From positions 2,108,001-2,172,000 of the forward strand of contig NZ_AP018165.1 in NCBI RefSeq assembly GCF_002356335.1: a DNA stretch of 64,000 nt. Reading direction: 5' to 3'. Under the pieces are notes generated by a model. The model was not told the origin of the DNA, made no database searches, and saw only the letters and a list, made by a program, of their open reading frames with translations. Within the stretch, counting starts at the first letter, position 1; every line of letters begins with the position of its first letter. Shown here piece after piece: positions 1-9,709 of this stretch. A program made the translations under genes and the position numbers. Source of the DNA: [Mycobacterium] stephanolepidis. GTDB lineage: Bacteria; Actinomycetota; Actinomycetes; Mycobacteriales; Mycobacteriaceae.

Positions 1-147
1 GCGAGCACACCGCCCCAGGTGGCGGAGGCGACCGTGCGCGCGCTGCGCAGCGGGAAGCGCACGGTGTGGATTCCGCGTGCGCTGGGAACGCTCGCATTCA
101 TCATGCGATGGGTACCGTCAGCTATATGGCGCAGGATGCCGCGGTGA
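1..147 (+). CDS. SDR-family oxidoreductase, C-terminal end (partial)
   Basis: The reading frame is open from the first base to a TGA at 145-147 and gives about 48 residues. The end is basic and aromatic, with the motifs VAEATVRALRSGKRTVW and IMRWVP. This resembles the C-terminus of mycobacterial short-chain dehydrogenases of the DprE2/Rv2073c type, and Rv2073c lies directly upstream of cobL in M. tuberculosis. The Rossmann fold and catalytic residues are outside the window, so the substrate cannot be judged. The stop overlaps the likely cobL start (GTGA), which suggests cotranscription. Confidence 0.6.
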   Translation, partial: ASTPPQVAEATVRALRSGKRTVWIPRALGTLAFIMRWVPSAIWRRMPR

Positions 148-1328
148 TTACCGTGATCGGGATAGGTGCGGACGGTGTCGACGGACTATCCATGCATTCC
201 CGCCGTGAATTGCAGCGCGCCTCAATAATATTCGGTTCATTACGCCAGCTGGAACTGCTGGCCGAGGAATCTCTGGCGGCCGAGTGTCGGGTATGGCCTT
301 CGCCACTGTTGCCCGCGTTGCCCACCATGTTCGATGGTCTCGGCAACGTCCACGTGCTTGCCAGCGGCGACCCGATGCTGCATGGCATCGGCACCACGCT
401 GATCCGGCTCTTCGGCCCGGATCGGGTGCGCGTGTTACCGCATGTGTCCAGTGTGTCGTTGGCCTGCGCCCGAATGGGTTGGGCGGTGAACGATGTGGAG
501 ATCATCAGCCTGGTCAATACGCAGGCAGCCGCCGCACTGCGATACGGCGGTCGGGCGATCGTGCTCAGCCGCAACGCGGATACTCCGGCTGAGCTGGCGC
601 GGACCCTGGCCGATTCCGAGCTGGGTGACTCACTGTTGACGGTGTGGGAACAGTTGGGTGGCGCGGCAGAGATCCATGTGGAAGGGGTTGCTCGCGAGTG
701 GGGCCATTCACCCGGTCATGCATTGAATGTCATTGCTGTGGAATATGTTCCGGGGGTAGGAGTAGCGGTGCTGCCACTGGTTGCGGGGCTGTCCGAGGAC
801 GTTTTCGAACATGACGGGCAGATCACCAAGCGCGAGATCCGGGCGGTCACGCTGGCATCACTCGCGCCGCGGCCGGGTCAGCGGCTTTGGGACGTGGGCG
901 CCGGGTCGGGCAGTATCGCGATCGAATGGTCCCGCAGTGGCGCCGGCTGTAGCGCCTCGGCCTTCGAGATCAAGCCATCGCGACGGGCCGCGATCGTGGC
1001 CAACGCGACGAAATTCGGCGTAGACGTCGAGTGTTTCGCCGCCGCGCCCGGCGATTTCGACAGGGCCTGCCCTCCGGACGTGATCTTCGTCGGCGGTGGT
1101 GTGACCAATGCCGGGCTGCTGGAGGCGTGCTGGGAGCGGCTGCCGAGCGGGGGCCGGATTGTCGTCAACGCGGTCACCGCGGAGTCCGAAGCGCTGCTAT
1201 TGCACTGGTATTCCCGCCATGGGGGAGAGCTGCACCGGTACCGCGTGGAGGACGCGGCTCCGCTCGGAGCCTTTACCAGCTGGAGATCCCGGCTGCCCGT
1301 GGCTCAATGGACCGGGGAAAAGCCATGA
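144..1328 (+). CDS. cobL: Precorrin-6Y C5,15-methyltransferase (decarboxylating) CobL
   Basis: CobL methylates C5 and C15 of precorrin-6Y and decarboxylates the C12 acetate side chain in aerobic cobalamin synthesis. The N-terminal half is a CbiE-type methylase (VIGIGADG at the start, ASGDPMLHGIG, LPHVSSVSLACARMGW). The C-terminal half is CbiT-like with a SAM-binding motif LWDVGAGSGSIAIEW near residue 280 and GGGVTNAGLLEACW. I chose the GTG at 144: it overlaps the upstream stop as GTGA and has AGGA 7 nt upstream. ATG starts at 126 and 66 are possible but lie inside the upstream gene without a clear ribosome site. The stop overlaps the cobM ATG (ATGA), giving tight coupling in a cobL-cobM-cobK operon. 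Confidence 0.93.
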   Translation: MITVIGIGADGVDGLSMHSRRELQRASIIFGSLRQLELLAEESLAAECRVWPSPLLPALPTMFDGLGNVHVLASGDPMLHGIGTTLIRLFGPDRVRVLPHVSSVSLACARMGWAVNDVEIISLVNTQAAAALRYGGRAIVLSRNADTPAELARTLADSELGDSLLTVWEQLGGAAEIHVEGVAREWGHSPGHALNVIAVEYVPGVGVAVLPLVAGLSEDVFEHDGQITKREIRAVTLASLAPRPGQRLWDVGAGSGSIAIEWSRSGAGCSASAFEIKPSRRAAIVANATKFGVDVECFAAAPGDFDRACPPDVIFVGGGVTNAGLLEACWERLPSGGRIVVNAVTAESEALLLHWYSRHGGELHRYRVEDAAPLGAFTSWRSRLPVAQWTGEKP

Positions 1329-2080
1329 CCGTCTACTTCATCGGTGCGGGACCGGGCGCCGCCGACCTCATCACGGTGCGCGGGCAGCGGATTCTGCAGC
1401 GGTGCATGGTGTGCCTGTACGCCGGATCGATCATGCCGCCCGACCTTCTGGAGGTATGCCCACCCGACGCCCGAATCATCGACACCGGCCCACTGACCTT
1501 GGATGCCATTATCGAGGAGATATCCAGTGCTGACGCACAGGGATTGGATGTCGCCAGGCTGCACTCGGGCGACCCTTCGCTGTACAGCGCGGTGGCCGAG
1601 CAGTGCCGCCGACTCGATGCCCTTGGCATTGGCCACGAGATCGTCCCGGGTGTCCCGGCCTTCGCCGCGGCCGCGGCGGCATTGGGCACCGAGCTGACCG
1701 TTCCCGGTGTCGCGCAGACCGTGACGATCACCCGGGTCTCGACGCTGTCCACCGCGATGCCCGCCGGTGAGGATTTGCGCTCACTGTCGGTGCCGGGGGC
1801 GACGCTGGCGTTGCACCTGGCGGCGGCTCAAATCGACAATGTGGTAGCCGATCTCGTCGCCGGCGGGTATCCGCCGGGCACGCCGGCCGCTGTCGTGGCA
1901 TATGCCAGCTGGCCATCCGAGATCATCCTTCGTGGCACTCTCGCGGACATTGCCGGGCAGATGAAACAAGCGGGCGTGACCAAGACGGCGGTCATCTTCG
2001 TGGGAAAGGTTCTTGCGGCAGAGGGATTCACCGATAGCTACCTGTACTCGGCCGGACGTCGCAGAGGGGCAACACATTAG
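1325..2080 (+). CDS. cobM: Precorrin-4 C11-methyltransferase CobM
   Basis: CobM transfers a methyl group from SAM to C11 of precorrin-4. The protein (251 aa) shows the tetrapyrrole methylase signatures: FIGAGPGAADLITVRG at the N-terminus, LHSGDPSLYSAVAEQ, IVPGVPAFAAAAAALG, and LTVPGVAQTVTITR typical of CobM/CbiF. The ATG at 1325 overlaps the cobL stop as ATGA. A longer open frame extends upstream but lies wholly inside cobL and was rejected. cobK begins at the very next base after the TAG stop. The length is normal for the family. Confidence 0.95.
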   Translation: MTVYFIGAGPGAADLITVRGQRILQRCMVCLYAGSIMPPDLLEVCPPDARIIDTGPLTLDAIIEEISSADAQGLDVARLHSGDPSLYSAVAEQCRRLDALGIGHEIVPGVPAFAAAAAALGTELTVPGVAQTVTITRVSTLSTAMPAGEDLRSLSVPGATLALHLAAAQIDNVVADLVAGGYPPGTPAAVVAYASWPSEIILRGTLADIAGQMKQAGVTKTAVIFVGKVLAAEGFTDSYLYSAGRRRGATH

Positions 2081-2818
2081 ATGAAAATCTTGATTCTCGG
2101 CGGTTCGGCGGAGGCGCGCGAGCTTGCGGAGCGGCTCGTGCCCCGGTTCGATGTCACGACGTCGCTCGCGGGGCGGGTGCGTAACCCGGCTGTTCCGGCC
2201 GGCGAGTTGCGCATCGGGGGCTTCGGTGGAGAGGTCGGACTACGTAAATGGCTATTGGATAACAATATTGACGCCGTAGTCGATGCTACGCATCCGTTCG
2301 CGGCGACGATTACCGAGAACGCCGCTGCGGCATGCGCTCGGCTGGGTATCCCGCACCTCATCCTGCGCCGTCCACCCTGGCCTGCGGGAGATGCGACCGT
2401 GGTGTCCTCGGCGGCCGAGGCCAAGGACGCGGTGGTGGCGCAGGGCTTTTCGCGGGTGTTTCTGACCTCGGGGCGCTCCAGCATCGGGGCGTTTCTGTTC
2501 TCGGACGCCTGGTTCCTGATCCGTGTGGTGGAGCCGGTGCCCGCCGACGAACTTCCCGAGCGGCACCATCTGCTGTTGTCACGCGGGCCGTACTCGCTCG
2601 AGGAGGAGACCGACCTCATGCGCCAGTATGAGATCGAGGTGCTGGTCACCAAGAACAGCGGCGGAACGATGACCTCGGCGAAGTTGGAAGCCGCTGCGGT
2701 ACTGGGCATTCCCGTGGTGATGATCGACAGGCCGCCCCTGCCGGAGAACGTGTGCACCGTGCCCACTGTGGACGAGGCGCAGCAATGGGTTACTGAGCGG
2801 GATATCGCCGAGGCGTGA
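2081..2818 (+). CDS. cobK: Precorrin-6A reductase CobK
   Basis: CobK is the NADPH-dependent reductase converting precorrin-6A to precorrin-6B. The 245-residue protein begins with a dinucleotide-binding segment (ILILGGSAEARELAERL) and has the CobK/CbiJ hallmarks TSLAGRVRNPAVPAGELR, VVDATHPFAATITENA and LVTKNSGGTMTSAKLEAA. The ATG directly follows the cobM stop, so translation is probably coupled. The 3' end overlaps the 3' end of the convergent cobIJ gene by 29 bp, leaving no room for a separate terminator between them. Confidence 0.94.
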   Translation: MKILILGGSAEARELAERLVPRFDVTTSLAGRVRNPAVPAGELRIGGFGGEVGLRKWLLDNNIDAVVDATHPFAATITENAAAACARLGIPHLILRRPPWPAGDATVVSSAAEAKDAVVAQGFSRVFLTSGRSSIGAFLFSDAWFLIRVVEPVPADELPERHHLLLSRGPYSLEEETDLMRQYEIEVLVTKNSGGTMTSAKLEAAAVLGIPVVMIDRPPLPENVCTVPTVDEAQQWVTERDIAEA

Positions 2819-4268
2819 ACACCTGAGGTCCGGAATCGGTGTCCTGCCACTGGGTCTGTGAGGACCCGACGATCAGCAGGGTGCGCATGTCCACGGCTGA
2901 CGGGTCGAGGTCACCCAGCGTGGTCACCCGCACGGACTCTCCCGCGCCGCCGACATCGCGTCCCAGCACGACCGGGGTGGCGGGGTCGCGGTGTTCCAGC
3001 AGCACATCGCGCATGGATGCCACTTGCCAGGTGCGCGACTTCGAGGCCGGGTTGTACACGGCCAGCACCAGATCGGCCGCGGCCGCGGCACGTAGCCGGG
3101 ACTCGATGACCTGCCATGGCTTGAGACGGTCGGACAGCGAGATCACCGCATAGTCATGCCCGAGGGGTGCCCCGACCCGGCTGGCGACAGCCTGCGCCGC
3201 CGTCATCGCCGGAAGCACCCGCACCGCGACATCGGGCCATGCCCGGGCCTCTTCCATCACGGCCGCAGCCATCGCGAAGACGCCAGGGTCTCCGGAGGAC
3301 ACCACGGCGACCCGGCGACCACCCGCGGCGAGCTTGAAAGACAGTTCGGCGCGTGCGGGCTCGTCACGGTTGTCGCTGGCATGACGGATTTGCCCGTCCC
3401 GAGCGGGAATACGATCCAGATACGGGCCGTATCCGATGAGATCGGTGGCGAGCGCCAGTTCGTGGCGCACCTCGGTGGTCGTCCAATCATGATGACCGGG
3501 GCCCAAACCGACCACCGTCACCATCCCGTCCTGGGCGGTGTCGGTGAGGGGTTGCGCTCCGGGAACCAGGACCAGTGAGAAATAGGGCACCGAAGACGGG
3601 TCGACATCGGCGGCGGGCAGTACCCGCTGCTGCGTGGTGCTGGCCCGTTCCACGTAGTAGGCACGGTCCAGCACGCCGGCGGTGTCCAACGCCTGTCGGA
3701 CGGCCCCGTAGGAGCGTCCCAGTTTCATGATGACTGCGGCATCCGAATCGCTGAGCCTGCGGGCGATCTCGTCGGCGGGCAAGGTGCCGGGGATGACGGT
3801 GAGAATCTCGTCGCCCTCGACCAGGGGCGTACCCGTTGCGGCCGATGCGGCGCTGACCGACGTCACACCGGGGATGATGACCGCATCGAACCTGTCGGTC
3901 AGGCGGCGGTGCATATGCATGTACGAGCTGTAGAACAGCGGATCGCCTTCGGCGAGCAGCGCCACATTTCGGCCCGAATCCAAATGGGCGGCAATCCGAT
4001 TCGCGGACTCCTCGTAGAAGTCATCGATCGCACCGCGGTATCCGCCCGGGTGATCGGTGGTCTCGGTGGTCACCGGGTAGACCAGATGCTCCTCGATCTG
4101 GCCGGGCCGCAGATACGGCTGCGCAATCGAGCGGGCGATGCTGCGGCCATGGCGTGCGCTGTGGAATGCCACCACGTCGGCCTCGCCGATCACGCGTGCC
4201 GCCTTCACGGTCACCAATTCGGGATCACCGGGGCCCAGGCCCACACCCCAGAGCGTTCCTCTGCTCAT
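2790..4268 (-). CDS. cobIJ: Fused precorrin-2 C20-methyltransferase / precorrin-3B C17-methyltransferase CobIJ
   Basis: Two tetrapyrrole methylases in one chain (492 aa), as in other mycobacteria. The N-terminal CobI half starts with [18 protein letters not shown] and carries [19 protein letters not shown] and [20 protein letters not shown]. The C-terminal CobJ half starts near residue 250 with [13 protein letters not shown] and has [17 protein letters not shown] and [11 protein letters not shown] near the end. The first half methylates C20 of precorrin-2; the second methylates C17 with ring contraction. The ATG overlaps the cobH stop (ATGA). The open frame continues upstream to 5348, but that part is antisense to cobH and cobG coding sequence and was rejected. 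The last 29 bp overlap cobK. Confidence 0.94.
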   Translation of the reverse strand: MSRGTLWGVGLGPGDPELVTVKAARVIGEADVVAFHSARHGRSIARSIAQPYLRPGQIEEHLVYPVTTETTDHPGGYRGAIDDFYEESANRIAAHLDSGRNVALLAEGDPLFYSSYMHMHRRLTDRFDAVIIPGVTSVSAASAATGTPLVEGDEILTVIPGTLPADEIARRLSDSDAAVIMKLGRSYGAVRQALDTAGVLDRAYYVERASTTQQRVLPAADVDPSSVPYFSLVLVPGAQPLTDTAQDGMVTVVGLGPGHHDWTTTEVRHELALATDLIGYGPYLDRIPARDGQIRHASDNRDEPARAELSFKLAAGGRRVAVVSSGDPGVFAMAAAVMEEARAWPDVAVRVLPAMTAAQAVASRVGAPLGHDYAVISLSDRLKPWQVIESRLRAAAAADLVLAVYNPASKSRTWQVASMRDVLLEHRDPATPVVLGRDVGGAGESVRVTTLGDLDPSAVDMRTLLIVGSSQTQWQDTDSGPQVFTPRRYPAQ

Positions 4269-4891
4269 TCCTTCTCGCTCGCAATCGCATTCACGGCAGC
4301 GGCGGCCATGGCGCTGCCGCCGCGTCGTCCTCGCACCAACAGGTAGTCCATGCCGCGTGGACGGTCGATCAGCTCCTGCTTGGACTGTGCCGAACCGACG
4401 AAACCGACCGGGCCGCCCAAGAAGGCCACCGGGGGAGCCACGCCTTCGTCGATGAGTTCGAGTATGCGGAACAGTGCCGTGGGGGCATTCCCGATCGCGG
4501 CCACCGATCCAGGTAGTCGATCGGCCCAAAGATCCACCGCGGCAGCAGATCTTGTGGTCCCGGTGCGCTGGGCCAGATCGGCGGCGCGCGGATCGGCCAC
4601 CAGGGACACCACCTCGTTGTCCGCGGGCAGGCGCAGGCGGGTGATCCCGGCGGCGACCATCGACGAATCGCACAGGATGGGGGCACCAGCGTCCAATGCC
4701 GCGCGGGTGCGTGTCACCACATCGGGGGTGAAGGCGATTTCGCCGGGCAGATCCACCTGCCCGCAGGTGTGAATGAGCCGGACCACCACGCGCGCGACGT
4801 CGTCGGGGAAGGCCGACAAATCTGCCTCGGCCCTGATGGTCGCGAACGATTGCCGATAGATCTCGGCTCCGTCTCGCACGTAGTCCAGCAC
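4265..4891 (-). CDS. cobH: Precorrin-8X methylmutase CobH
   Basis: CobH moves the methyl group from C11 to C12 of precorrin-8X, giving hydrogenobyrinate. The 208-aa protein has the typical start [20 protein letters not shown], then [20 protein letters not shown] with the catalytic-region histidine, [14 protein letters not shown], and near the C-terminus [18 protein letters not shown] and [16 protein letters not shown]. The GTG start lies 9 bp after the cobG stop and the stop overlaps the cobIJ start, so cobG-cobH-cobIJ form one operon. Confidence 0.95.
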   Translation of the reverse strand: MLDYVRDGAEIYRQSFATIRAEADLSAFPDDVARVVVRLIHTCGQVDLPGEIAFTPDVVTRTRAALDAGAPILCDSSMVAAGITRLRLPADNEVVSLVADPRAADLAQRTGTTRSAAAVDLWADRLPGSVAAIGNAPTALFRILELIDEGVAPPVAFLGGPVGFVGSAQSKQELIDRPRGMDYLLVRGRRGGSAMAAAAVNAIASEKE

Positions 4892-4900
4892 GCGCTAACC

Positions 4901-6049
4901 CTACGGGTGTCGCTCTAGCGGTCGATAACCCAGCTCCGTCGCCACCAGCACCTGGCCTGTGCTGGGGGAGCCGCAGGCCCGTGGACACCCAACCCAATGC
5001 CGATGCACCGGCGAATGGATACCGCTGGCGATCTCTTCGGCGACTTCGAGCCGCACGTCGGCGTGGACGTCGGTTCGTGAGCGTCCGCATCCCGGCAGCC
5101 CGGTGCACGAGCTGGCATTGAGCCACGGGGAGCGCTCGTCGAAGACCAGGCCCAGAGGTGCCAGCACCCGGAGCACCACATCGGCGTCTTCGTGGGGCAG
5201 ATCGCACAGCAGCAGGGAGCGCCACGGGGTGATGACGACGGGTTTCTCGGCAGCGGCCAGCAGCGCCGCCACCCGCGCCGGCAGCTGGCCCAACGGAACA
5301 GCGGCACCCAGGGTCACCAACTCGTGGTCGGGATACTGCTCGATCCATCCGACGGGCGCGTGCGGCGCGGGCCCTGCCTCGTCCGGGTCCGCGATCAGCG
5401 TTGCGTCGATCGCTGCGGCCAGGGTCTTGGCGCCGTCAGGCAGCTCCCGGACGCGCCATGCGTTTCCCCGAATCTGCACGAAGATCTGCGCGGCCGCGAG
5501 CAGGCGTTCCACAGCGCTGTCGGGGTCGGCGACACACACCGAGGTGGCGCGACCGCCGAGAATGAGTCGCCAACCAACTCGGTCATGCCGTAGTCCGATG
5601 TCCGTACCCATGGTGGCCATATCGCCGCGTCCGTCGTCGAGACTGAACAAAAAGCGCCCCGGCAGGTCGGCGAGCACGGGAGAAGAGATCAGCCCACGGT
5701 CGAGCGCGAGGACCAGCGGCCGCACGTCGGGGAAGTCGCCGACCCGTCCCGAGAGCGGCGAGGCCACGATGTTGCGCACTCGTTCGTGGCTCGGTGACGG
5801 CAGCAGCCCGGCGTCCGATAACAAGGTGCCCACTGCGTCCGCATCCCGGATAGATCGAAGCTGAACGTTGCCGCGGGAGGTCAGCTCGACGACGGGCGCG
5901 CCGTGGCTGCCCGCCGCCGCGGCCAACGCGGCCAACTGCGTCGACGAGAGCATTCCGCCGGGCAGCCGGATGCGTGCCAGGGCTCCGTCGGCCGCCTCAT
6001 GTAACCGCAGCGCACCGGGGCACGCGTCGTCGGCTGAGGAGCGGGTCAC
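4901..6049 (-). CDS. cobG: Precorrin-3B synthase CobG
   Basis: CobG is the oxygen-dependent monooxygenase that makes precorrin-3B, from the sulfite/nitrite reductase superfamily with a [4Fe-4S] cluster. The 382-aa protein has ARIRLPGGMLSSTQLAALAA, VELTSRGNVQLRSI, and NIVASPLSGR in the first third. The C-terminal cysteine cluster includes NASSCTGLPGCGRSRTDV and VGCPRACG, the siroheme/iron-sulfur ligand pattern. An aerobic CobG fits the cobK, cobL and cobM set here and argues for oxygen-dependent B12 synthesis. The start is GTG at 6049; the first ATG lies well inside. It diverges from cobN across 33 bp. Confidence 0.93.
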   Translation of the reverse strand: MTRSSADDACPGALRLHEAADGALARIRLPGGMLSSTQLAALAAAAGSHGAPVVELTSRGNVQLRSIRDADAVGTLLSDAGLLPSPSHERVRNIVASPLSGRVGDFPDVRPLVLALDRGLISSPVLADLPGRFLFSLDDGRGDMATMGTDIGLRHDRVGWRLILGGRATSVCVADPDSAVERLLAAAQIFVQIRGNAWRVRELPDGAKTLAAAIDATLIADPDEAGPAPHAPVGWIEQYPDHELVTLGAAVPLGQLPARVAALLAAAEKPVVITPWRSLLLCDLPHEDADVVLRVLAPLGLVFDERSPWLNASSCTGLPGCGRSRTDVHADVRLEVAEEIASGIHSPVHRHWVGCPRACGSPSTGQVLVATELGYRPLERHP

Positions 6050-6082
6050 CTACTCACCGTAGGACTACGGTACGAATGTCCT
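6050..6082. promoter_or_regulatory. 33-bp divergent cobG/cobN intergenic region
   Basis: Only 33 bp separate two divergent GTG start codons. I see no clear ribosome-binding site for either gene and there is no room for a cobalamin riboswitch. This suggests leaderless or nearly leaderless transcription on both sides from overlapping promoters, which is common in mycobacteria. TACGGT (6066-6071) is a possible -10-like hexamer for cobN, but this is weak. Confidence 0.35.
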
Positions 6083-9000
6083 GTGAGCAATGCCCCGATC
6101 CTGATTCTGTCGACATCGGATACCGATCTGCTGAGCGCGCGCGCCAGTGGTGCGAACTATCGATGGGCCAACCCTTCTCGTATCCACGTCGACGACGTCC
6201 CAGGCCTGCTGGAGGGTATGGGGTTGGTGGTTGTCCGGCTTCTGGGCGGACGTCGCGGCTGGGAAGAGGGCATCGATGCCGTCATCGCCTCCGGAGTGCC
6301 GGCCGTGGTGGTCTCCGGTGAACAGGCCCCCGATGCCGAACTCATGGAATGCTCGACAGTTCCGGGCGGCGTCGCCCTGCAGGTGCACCGGTACCTGGCC
6401 GAGGGCGGGACGGCCAATCTGCAGCAGCTACATGCGTTCTTGTCCGACACCGTCCTGATGACGGGTATCGGCTTCGAACCACCGACGACAAACCCGGCTT
6501 GGGGAGTGCTGGAGCGTGCGACCGGGAGTGTTGATGGTCCCACCGTCGCGGTGCTGTACTACCGCGCCCAACAGCTGGCTGGGAACACCGGATACATAGA
6601 CGCTCTCTGCACCGCCATTGAAAACCTCGGAGGGCGGGCACTTCCGGTGTACTGCGCCTCGCTGCGCACCGCGCCGGCGGAACTGCTGGAGACGCTGGCC
6701 GCCGCTGACGCGATGGTGGTCACCGTGCTGGCGGCGGGCGGCGCGACCCCGGCGGCTGTGGGAGCCGGGGGAGCCGACGATGAGTGGAATGTCGGCCATC
6801 TTGCCGCCCTTGATATTCCGATTCTGCAGGGGCTGTGCCTGACCAGCCCCAGAGGTGATTGGGAGGCCAACGATGACGGAATGAGTCCGTTGGACGTCGC
6901 CACTCAAGTTGCGGTTCCCGAATTCGACGGCCGCATCATCACCGTGCCCTTCTCGTTCAAGGAGATCGACAGCGACGGCCTCATCACCTATGTTCCCGAT
7001 CCGGAGCGCTGCGCACGCGTGGCAGGTATCGCCTTGCGGCATGCCAAACTTCGATCCATCCCCGCCGGTGAGCGTCGGATTGCACTGGTGTTCTCCGCAT
7101 ACCCCACCAAGCACGCCAGGATCGGGAACGCGGTGGGCCTGGACACTCCGGCGAGTGCGGTGGCGCTGCTGACCGCCATGCGTGAGGCCGGCTATGACGT
7201 GGGCGCCGACGGAGATATCCCCGGACTACCCGCCGCCGGTCGACCCGCCACGGACGGTGACGGCGACACCCTGGTGCACGCGCTCATCGAGCGGGGTGGT
7301 CAAGATCCGGACTGGCTTACCGCAGATCAGCTGGCGGGCAACCCGATTCGTGTTCCGGCACGCCAGTATCGGGAGTGGTTCTCCCGGCTGGCGCCCGGTC
7401 TTGCCGAGCAGGTCGTCGAACACTGGGGGCCGCCACCGGGGAACCTGTTTGTGGACACCAGTGCCAACCCCGACGGCGATATCGTGATTGCCGCCTTGCA
7501 GGCGGGCAATATCCTGCTGCTGGTGCAGCCGCCTCGCGGGTTCGGCGAGAACCCGGTGGCCATCTACCACGATCCCGATCTGCCACCGAGCCACCATTAT
7601 CTGGCCGCGTATCGCTGGCTGTCGGCCCCGCGCGAGGAGGGCGGGTTCGGCGCCGATGCACTGGTGCACCTGGGCAAGCATGGAAATCTGGAGTGGTTGC
7701 CCGGGAAAACCGTTGGCCTGTCCGCAGATTGCGCCACCGACGCCGCGATCGGTGACCTGCCACTTGTCTACCCGTTCCTGGTGAACGATCCGGGCGAGGG
7801 CACCCAGGCCAAGCGGCGCGCACACGCGACCCTGGTCGATCACCTGATCCCTCCCATGGCGCGCGCCGAGACCTACGGGGATATCGCGCGTTTGGAACAG
7901 CTTCTCGATGAGCACGCGAACATCTCGGCGCTGGATCCGGCCAAACTGCCGGCCATCCGCCAGCAGATCTGGACGCTGATGCGTGCGGCCAAGATGGACC
8001 ACGACCTGGGACTGGAGGAGCGCCCCGACGAAGACGTCTTCGACGACATGCTGCTGCACGTCGATGGATGGCTCTGCGAGATCAAGGATGTGCAGATCCG
8101 CGATGGCCTGCACATTCTGGGTAGCGCGCCCACGGGTGCGGCTCAGGTCGATCTGGTGCTCTCGATCCTGCGCGCCCGGCAGATGTGGGCCGGCGAACAG
8201 TCGGTACCGGGGTTGCGTCAGGCGCTCGGCCTGGCCGAGGACGGCACCGATGACCGTGCGCGGGTGGATGAGATCGATCAGAAAGCACACGCGCTGCTGG
8301 CCGAGTTGCAGGGCACGGGCTGGAATCCCGATGCGGTCGGTCAACTCACCGACGACCCTCAGGTGGCGTTGATCCTGCGGTTCGCGGCGACGGAGGTGGT
8401 GCCCCGGCTGGACGGCACCAACGGTGAGATCGACGCGGTGCTCCGCGCTCTTGATGGCAGATTTATCGAGGCCGGGCCCTCGGGCTCGCCGCTGCGTGGA
8501 CTCGTCAACGTGTTGCCCACCGGGCGCAACTTTTACTCGGTAGATCCCAAGGCGGTTCCGTCGAAGTTGGCATGGGAGACCGGGCAGGCCATGGCCGACT
8601 CGCTACTGCAGCGGTACCGCACCGACTATGGAGATTGGCCGCGGTCCGTCGGGCTTTCGATCTGGGGTACCTCGGCGATGCGGACCTCCGGCGACGATAT
8701 TGCCGAAGTCCTTGCCCTCCTGGGAGTTCGGCCGGTATGGGATGACGCTTCCCGGCGCGTGGTGAGCCTCGAGGCGATCTCGTTGTCGGAGCTCGGGCGC
8801 CCCCGCATCGACGTCACGGTGCGCATCTCCGGATTCTTCCGCGACGCCTTCCCGCACGTGGTGACCATGCTCGACGACGCCGTCGCCCTTGCTGCGGGTC
8901 TCGACGAATCCGCCGAGGAGAACTATCTGCGGGCACATGCCGAGGCTGATCGTGCCGAGCACGGAGACTGGCGCCGCGCCACCATGCGCATCTTCGGCTC

Positions 9001-9700
9001 CAAGCCCGGCACTTATGGGGCGGGTCTGCTTCAACTGATCGATAGCCAAAACTGGCGCAACGACTCGGATTTGGAGCAGGTCTACACAGCCTGGGGCGGA
9101 TTCGCCTACGGCCGCGGGCTGGACGGTGCCGCCGCCAGTGAGGATATGCGTCATCAATATCGCCGGATCGCGGTGGCGGCCAAGAACACCGACACCCGTG
9201 AACACGATATTGCCGACTCGGACGACTACTTCCAGTACCACGGTGGAATGGTCGCCGCGGTGCGAGCGCTCACCGGCAAGGCGCCAGCGGCGTACATCGG
9301 CGACAACACCCGGCCCGACGCGGTGCATACCCGCACGTTATCCGAAGAAACCACAAGGGTTTTCCGTGCGCGCGTGGTGAATCCGCGCTGGTTGGAGGCC
9401 ATGCGTCGACACGGCTACAAGGGTGCATTCGAGATGGCCGCCACCGTCGACTACCTGTTCGGATACGACGCCACCGCGAATGTGATGGCCGACTGGATGT
9501 ACGAGCAGCTCACCAACAGCTATGTGCTCGACGAGCAGAATCGCAAGTTCATGCAGCAGTCGAATCCGTGGGCTCTTCACGGCATTGCCGAGAGATTGCT
9601 GGAGGCGGCGAGCCGGGGTCTCTGGGAAGAACCCGATCGGCAAGTTTTGGATGATTTGCGTTCGGTGTTCCTCGAAACCGAGGGCGAGTTGGAGTCGTAG
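6083..9700 (+). CDS. cobN: Cobaltochelatase large subunit CobN
   Basis: CobN (1205 aa) is the tetrapyrrole-binding subunit of the ATP-dependent chelatase that inserts cobalt into hydrogenobyrinate a,c-diamide. Family signatures run throughout: ILSTSDTDLLSARASGANY at the N-terminus, VALVFSAYPTKHARIGNAVG (reading ALVFSAYPTKHARIGN), VQPPRGFGENPVAIYHDPD, LGKHGNLEWLPGKTVGLSA, GRNFYSVDPKAVPSKLAWE, LSIWGTSAMRTSGDDIAEV, VRISGFFRDAFPHVVTMLDD and RIFGSKPGTYGAGLLQLID. The length is normal. The GTG start at 6083 aligns with the conserved N-terminus. The AAA+ partners (CobS/CobT or ChlI/ChlD-like) are not in this window. A PPOX-type gene follows after 9 bp, as in M. tuberculosis (Rv2061c). Confidence 0.96.
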   Translation: MSNAPILILSTSDTDLLSARASGANYRWANPSRIHVDDVPGLLEGMGLVVVRLLGGRRGWEEGIDAVIASGVPAVVVSGEQAPDAELMECSTVPGGVALQVHRYLAEGGTANLQQLHAFLSDTVLMTGIGFEPPTTNPAWGVLERATGSVDGPTVAVLYYRAQQLAGNTGYIDALCTAIENLGGRALPVYCASLRTAPAELLETLAAADAMVVTVLAAGGATPAAVGAGGADDEWNVGHLAALDIPILQGLCLTSPRGDWEANDDGMSPLDVATQVAVPEFDGRIITVPFSFKEIDSDGLITYVPDPERCARVAGIALRHAKLRSIPAGERRIALVFSAYPTKHARIGNAVGLDTPASAVALLTAMREAGYDVGADGDIPGLPAAGRPATDGDGDTLVHALIERGGQDPDWLTADQLAGNPIRVPARQYREWFSRLAPGLAEQVVEHWGPPPGNLFVDTSANPDGDIVIAALQAGNILLLVQPPRGFGENPVAIYHDPDLPPSHHYLAAYRWLSAPREEGGFGADALVHLGKHGNLEWLPGKTVGLSADCATDAAIGDLPLVYPFLVNDPGEGTQAKRRAHATLVDHLIPPMARAETYGDIARLEQLLDEHANISALDPAKLPAIRQQIWTLMRAAKMDHDLGLEERPDEDVFDDMLLHVDGWLCEIKDVQIRDGLHILGSAPTGAAQVDLVLSILRARQMWAGEQSVPGLRQALGLAEDGTDDRARVDEIDQKAHALLAELQGTGWNPDAVGQLTDDPQVALILRFAATEVVPRLDGTNGEIDAVLRALDGRFIEAGPSGSPLRGLVNVLPTGRNFYSVDPKAVPSKLAWETGQAMADSLLQRYRTDYGDWPRSVGLSIWGTSAMRTSGDDIAEVLALLGVRPVWDDASRRVVSLEAISLSELGRPRIDVTVRISGFFRDAFPHVVTMLDDAVALAAGLDESAEENYLRAHAEADRAEHGDWRRATMRIFGSKPGTYGAGLLQLIDSQNWRNDSDLEQVYTAWGGFAYGRGLDGAAASEDMRHQYRRIAVAAKNTDTREHDIADSDDYFQYHGGMVAAVRALTGKAPAAYIGDNTRPDAVHTRTLSEETTRVFRARVVNPRWLEAMRRHGYKGAFEMAATVDYLFGYDATANVMADWMYEQLTNSYVLDEQNRKFMQQSNPWALHGIAERLLEAASRGLWEEPDRQVLDDLRSVFLETEGELES

Positions 9701-9709
9701 CATCGGGAC

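Noticed and set aside
1031..1324. Upstream extension of the cobM frame
   Set aside because: It lies wholly inside cobL in another frame and is Arg-rich shadow sequence; the cobM ATG at 1325 with ATGA overlap is clear.
4269..5348. Long N-terminal extension of the cobIJ frame (minus strand)
   Set aside because: It overlaps cobH and cobG coding sequence in a different frame and its sequence is Arg/Gly-rich shadow; the methylase begins at 4268.
6050..6082. Cobalamin riboswitch upstream of cobG or cobN
   Set aside because: Only 33 bp are available, far too short for the element of about 200 nt.
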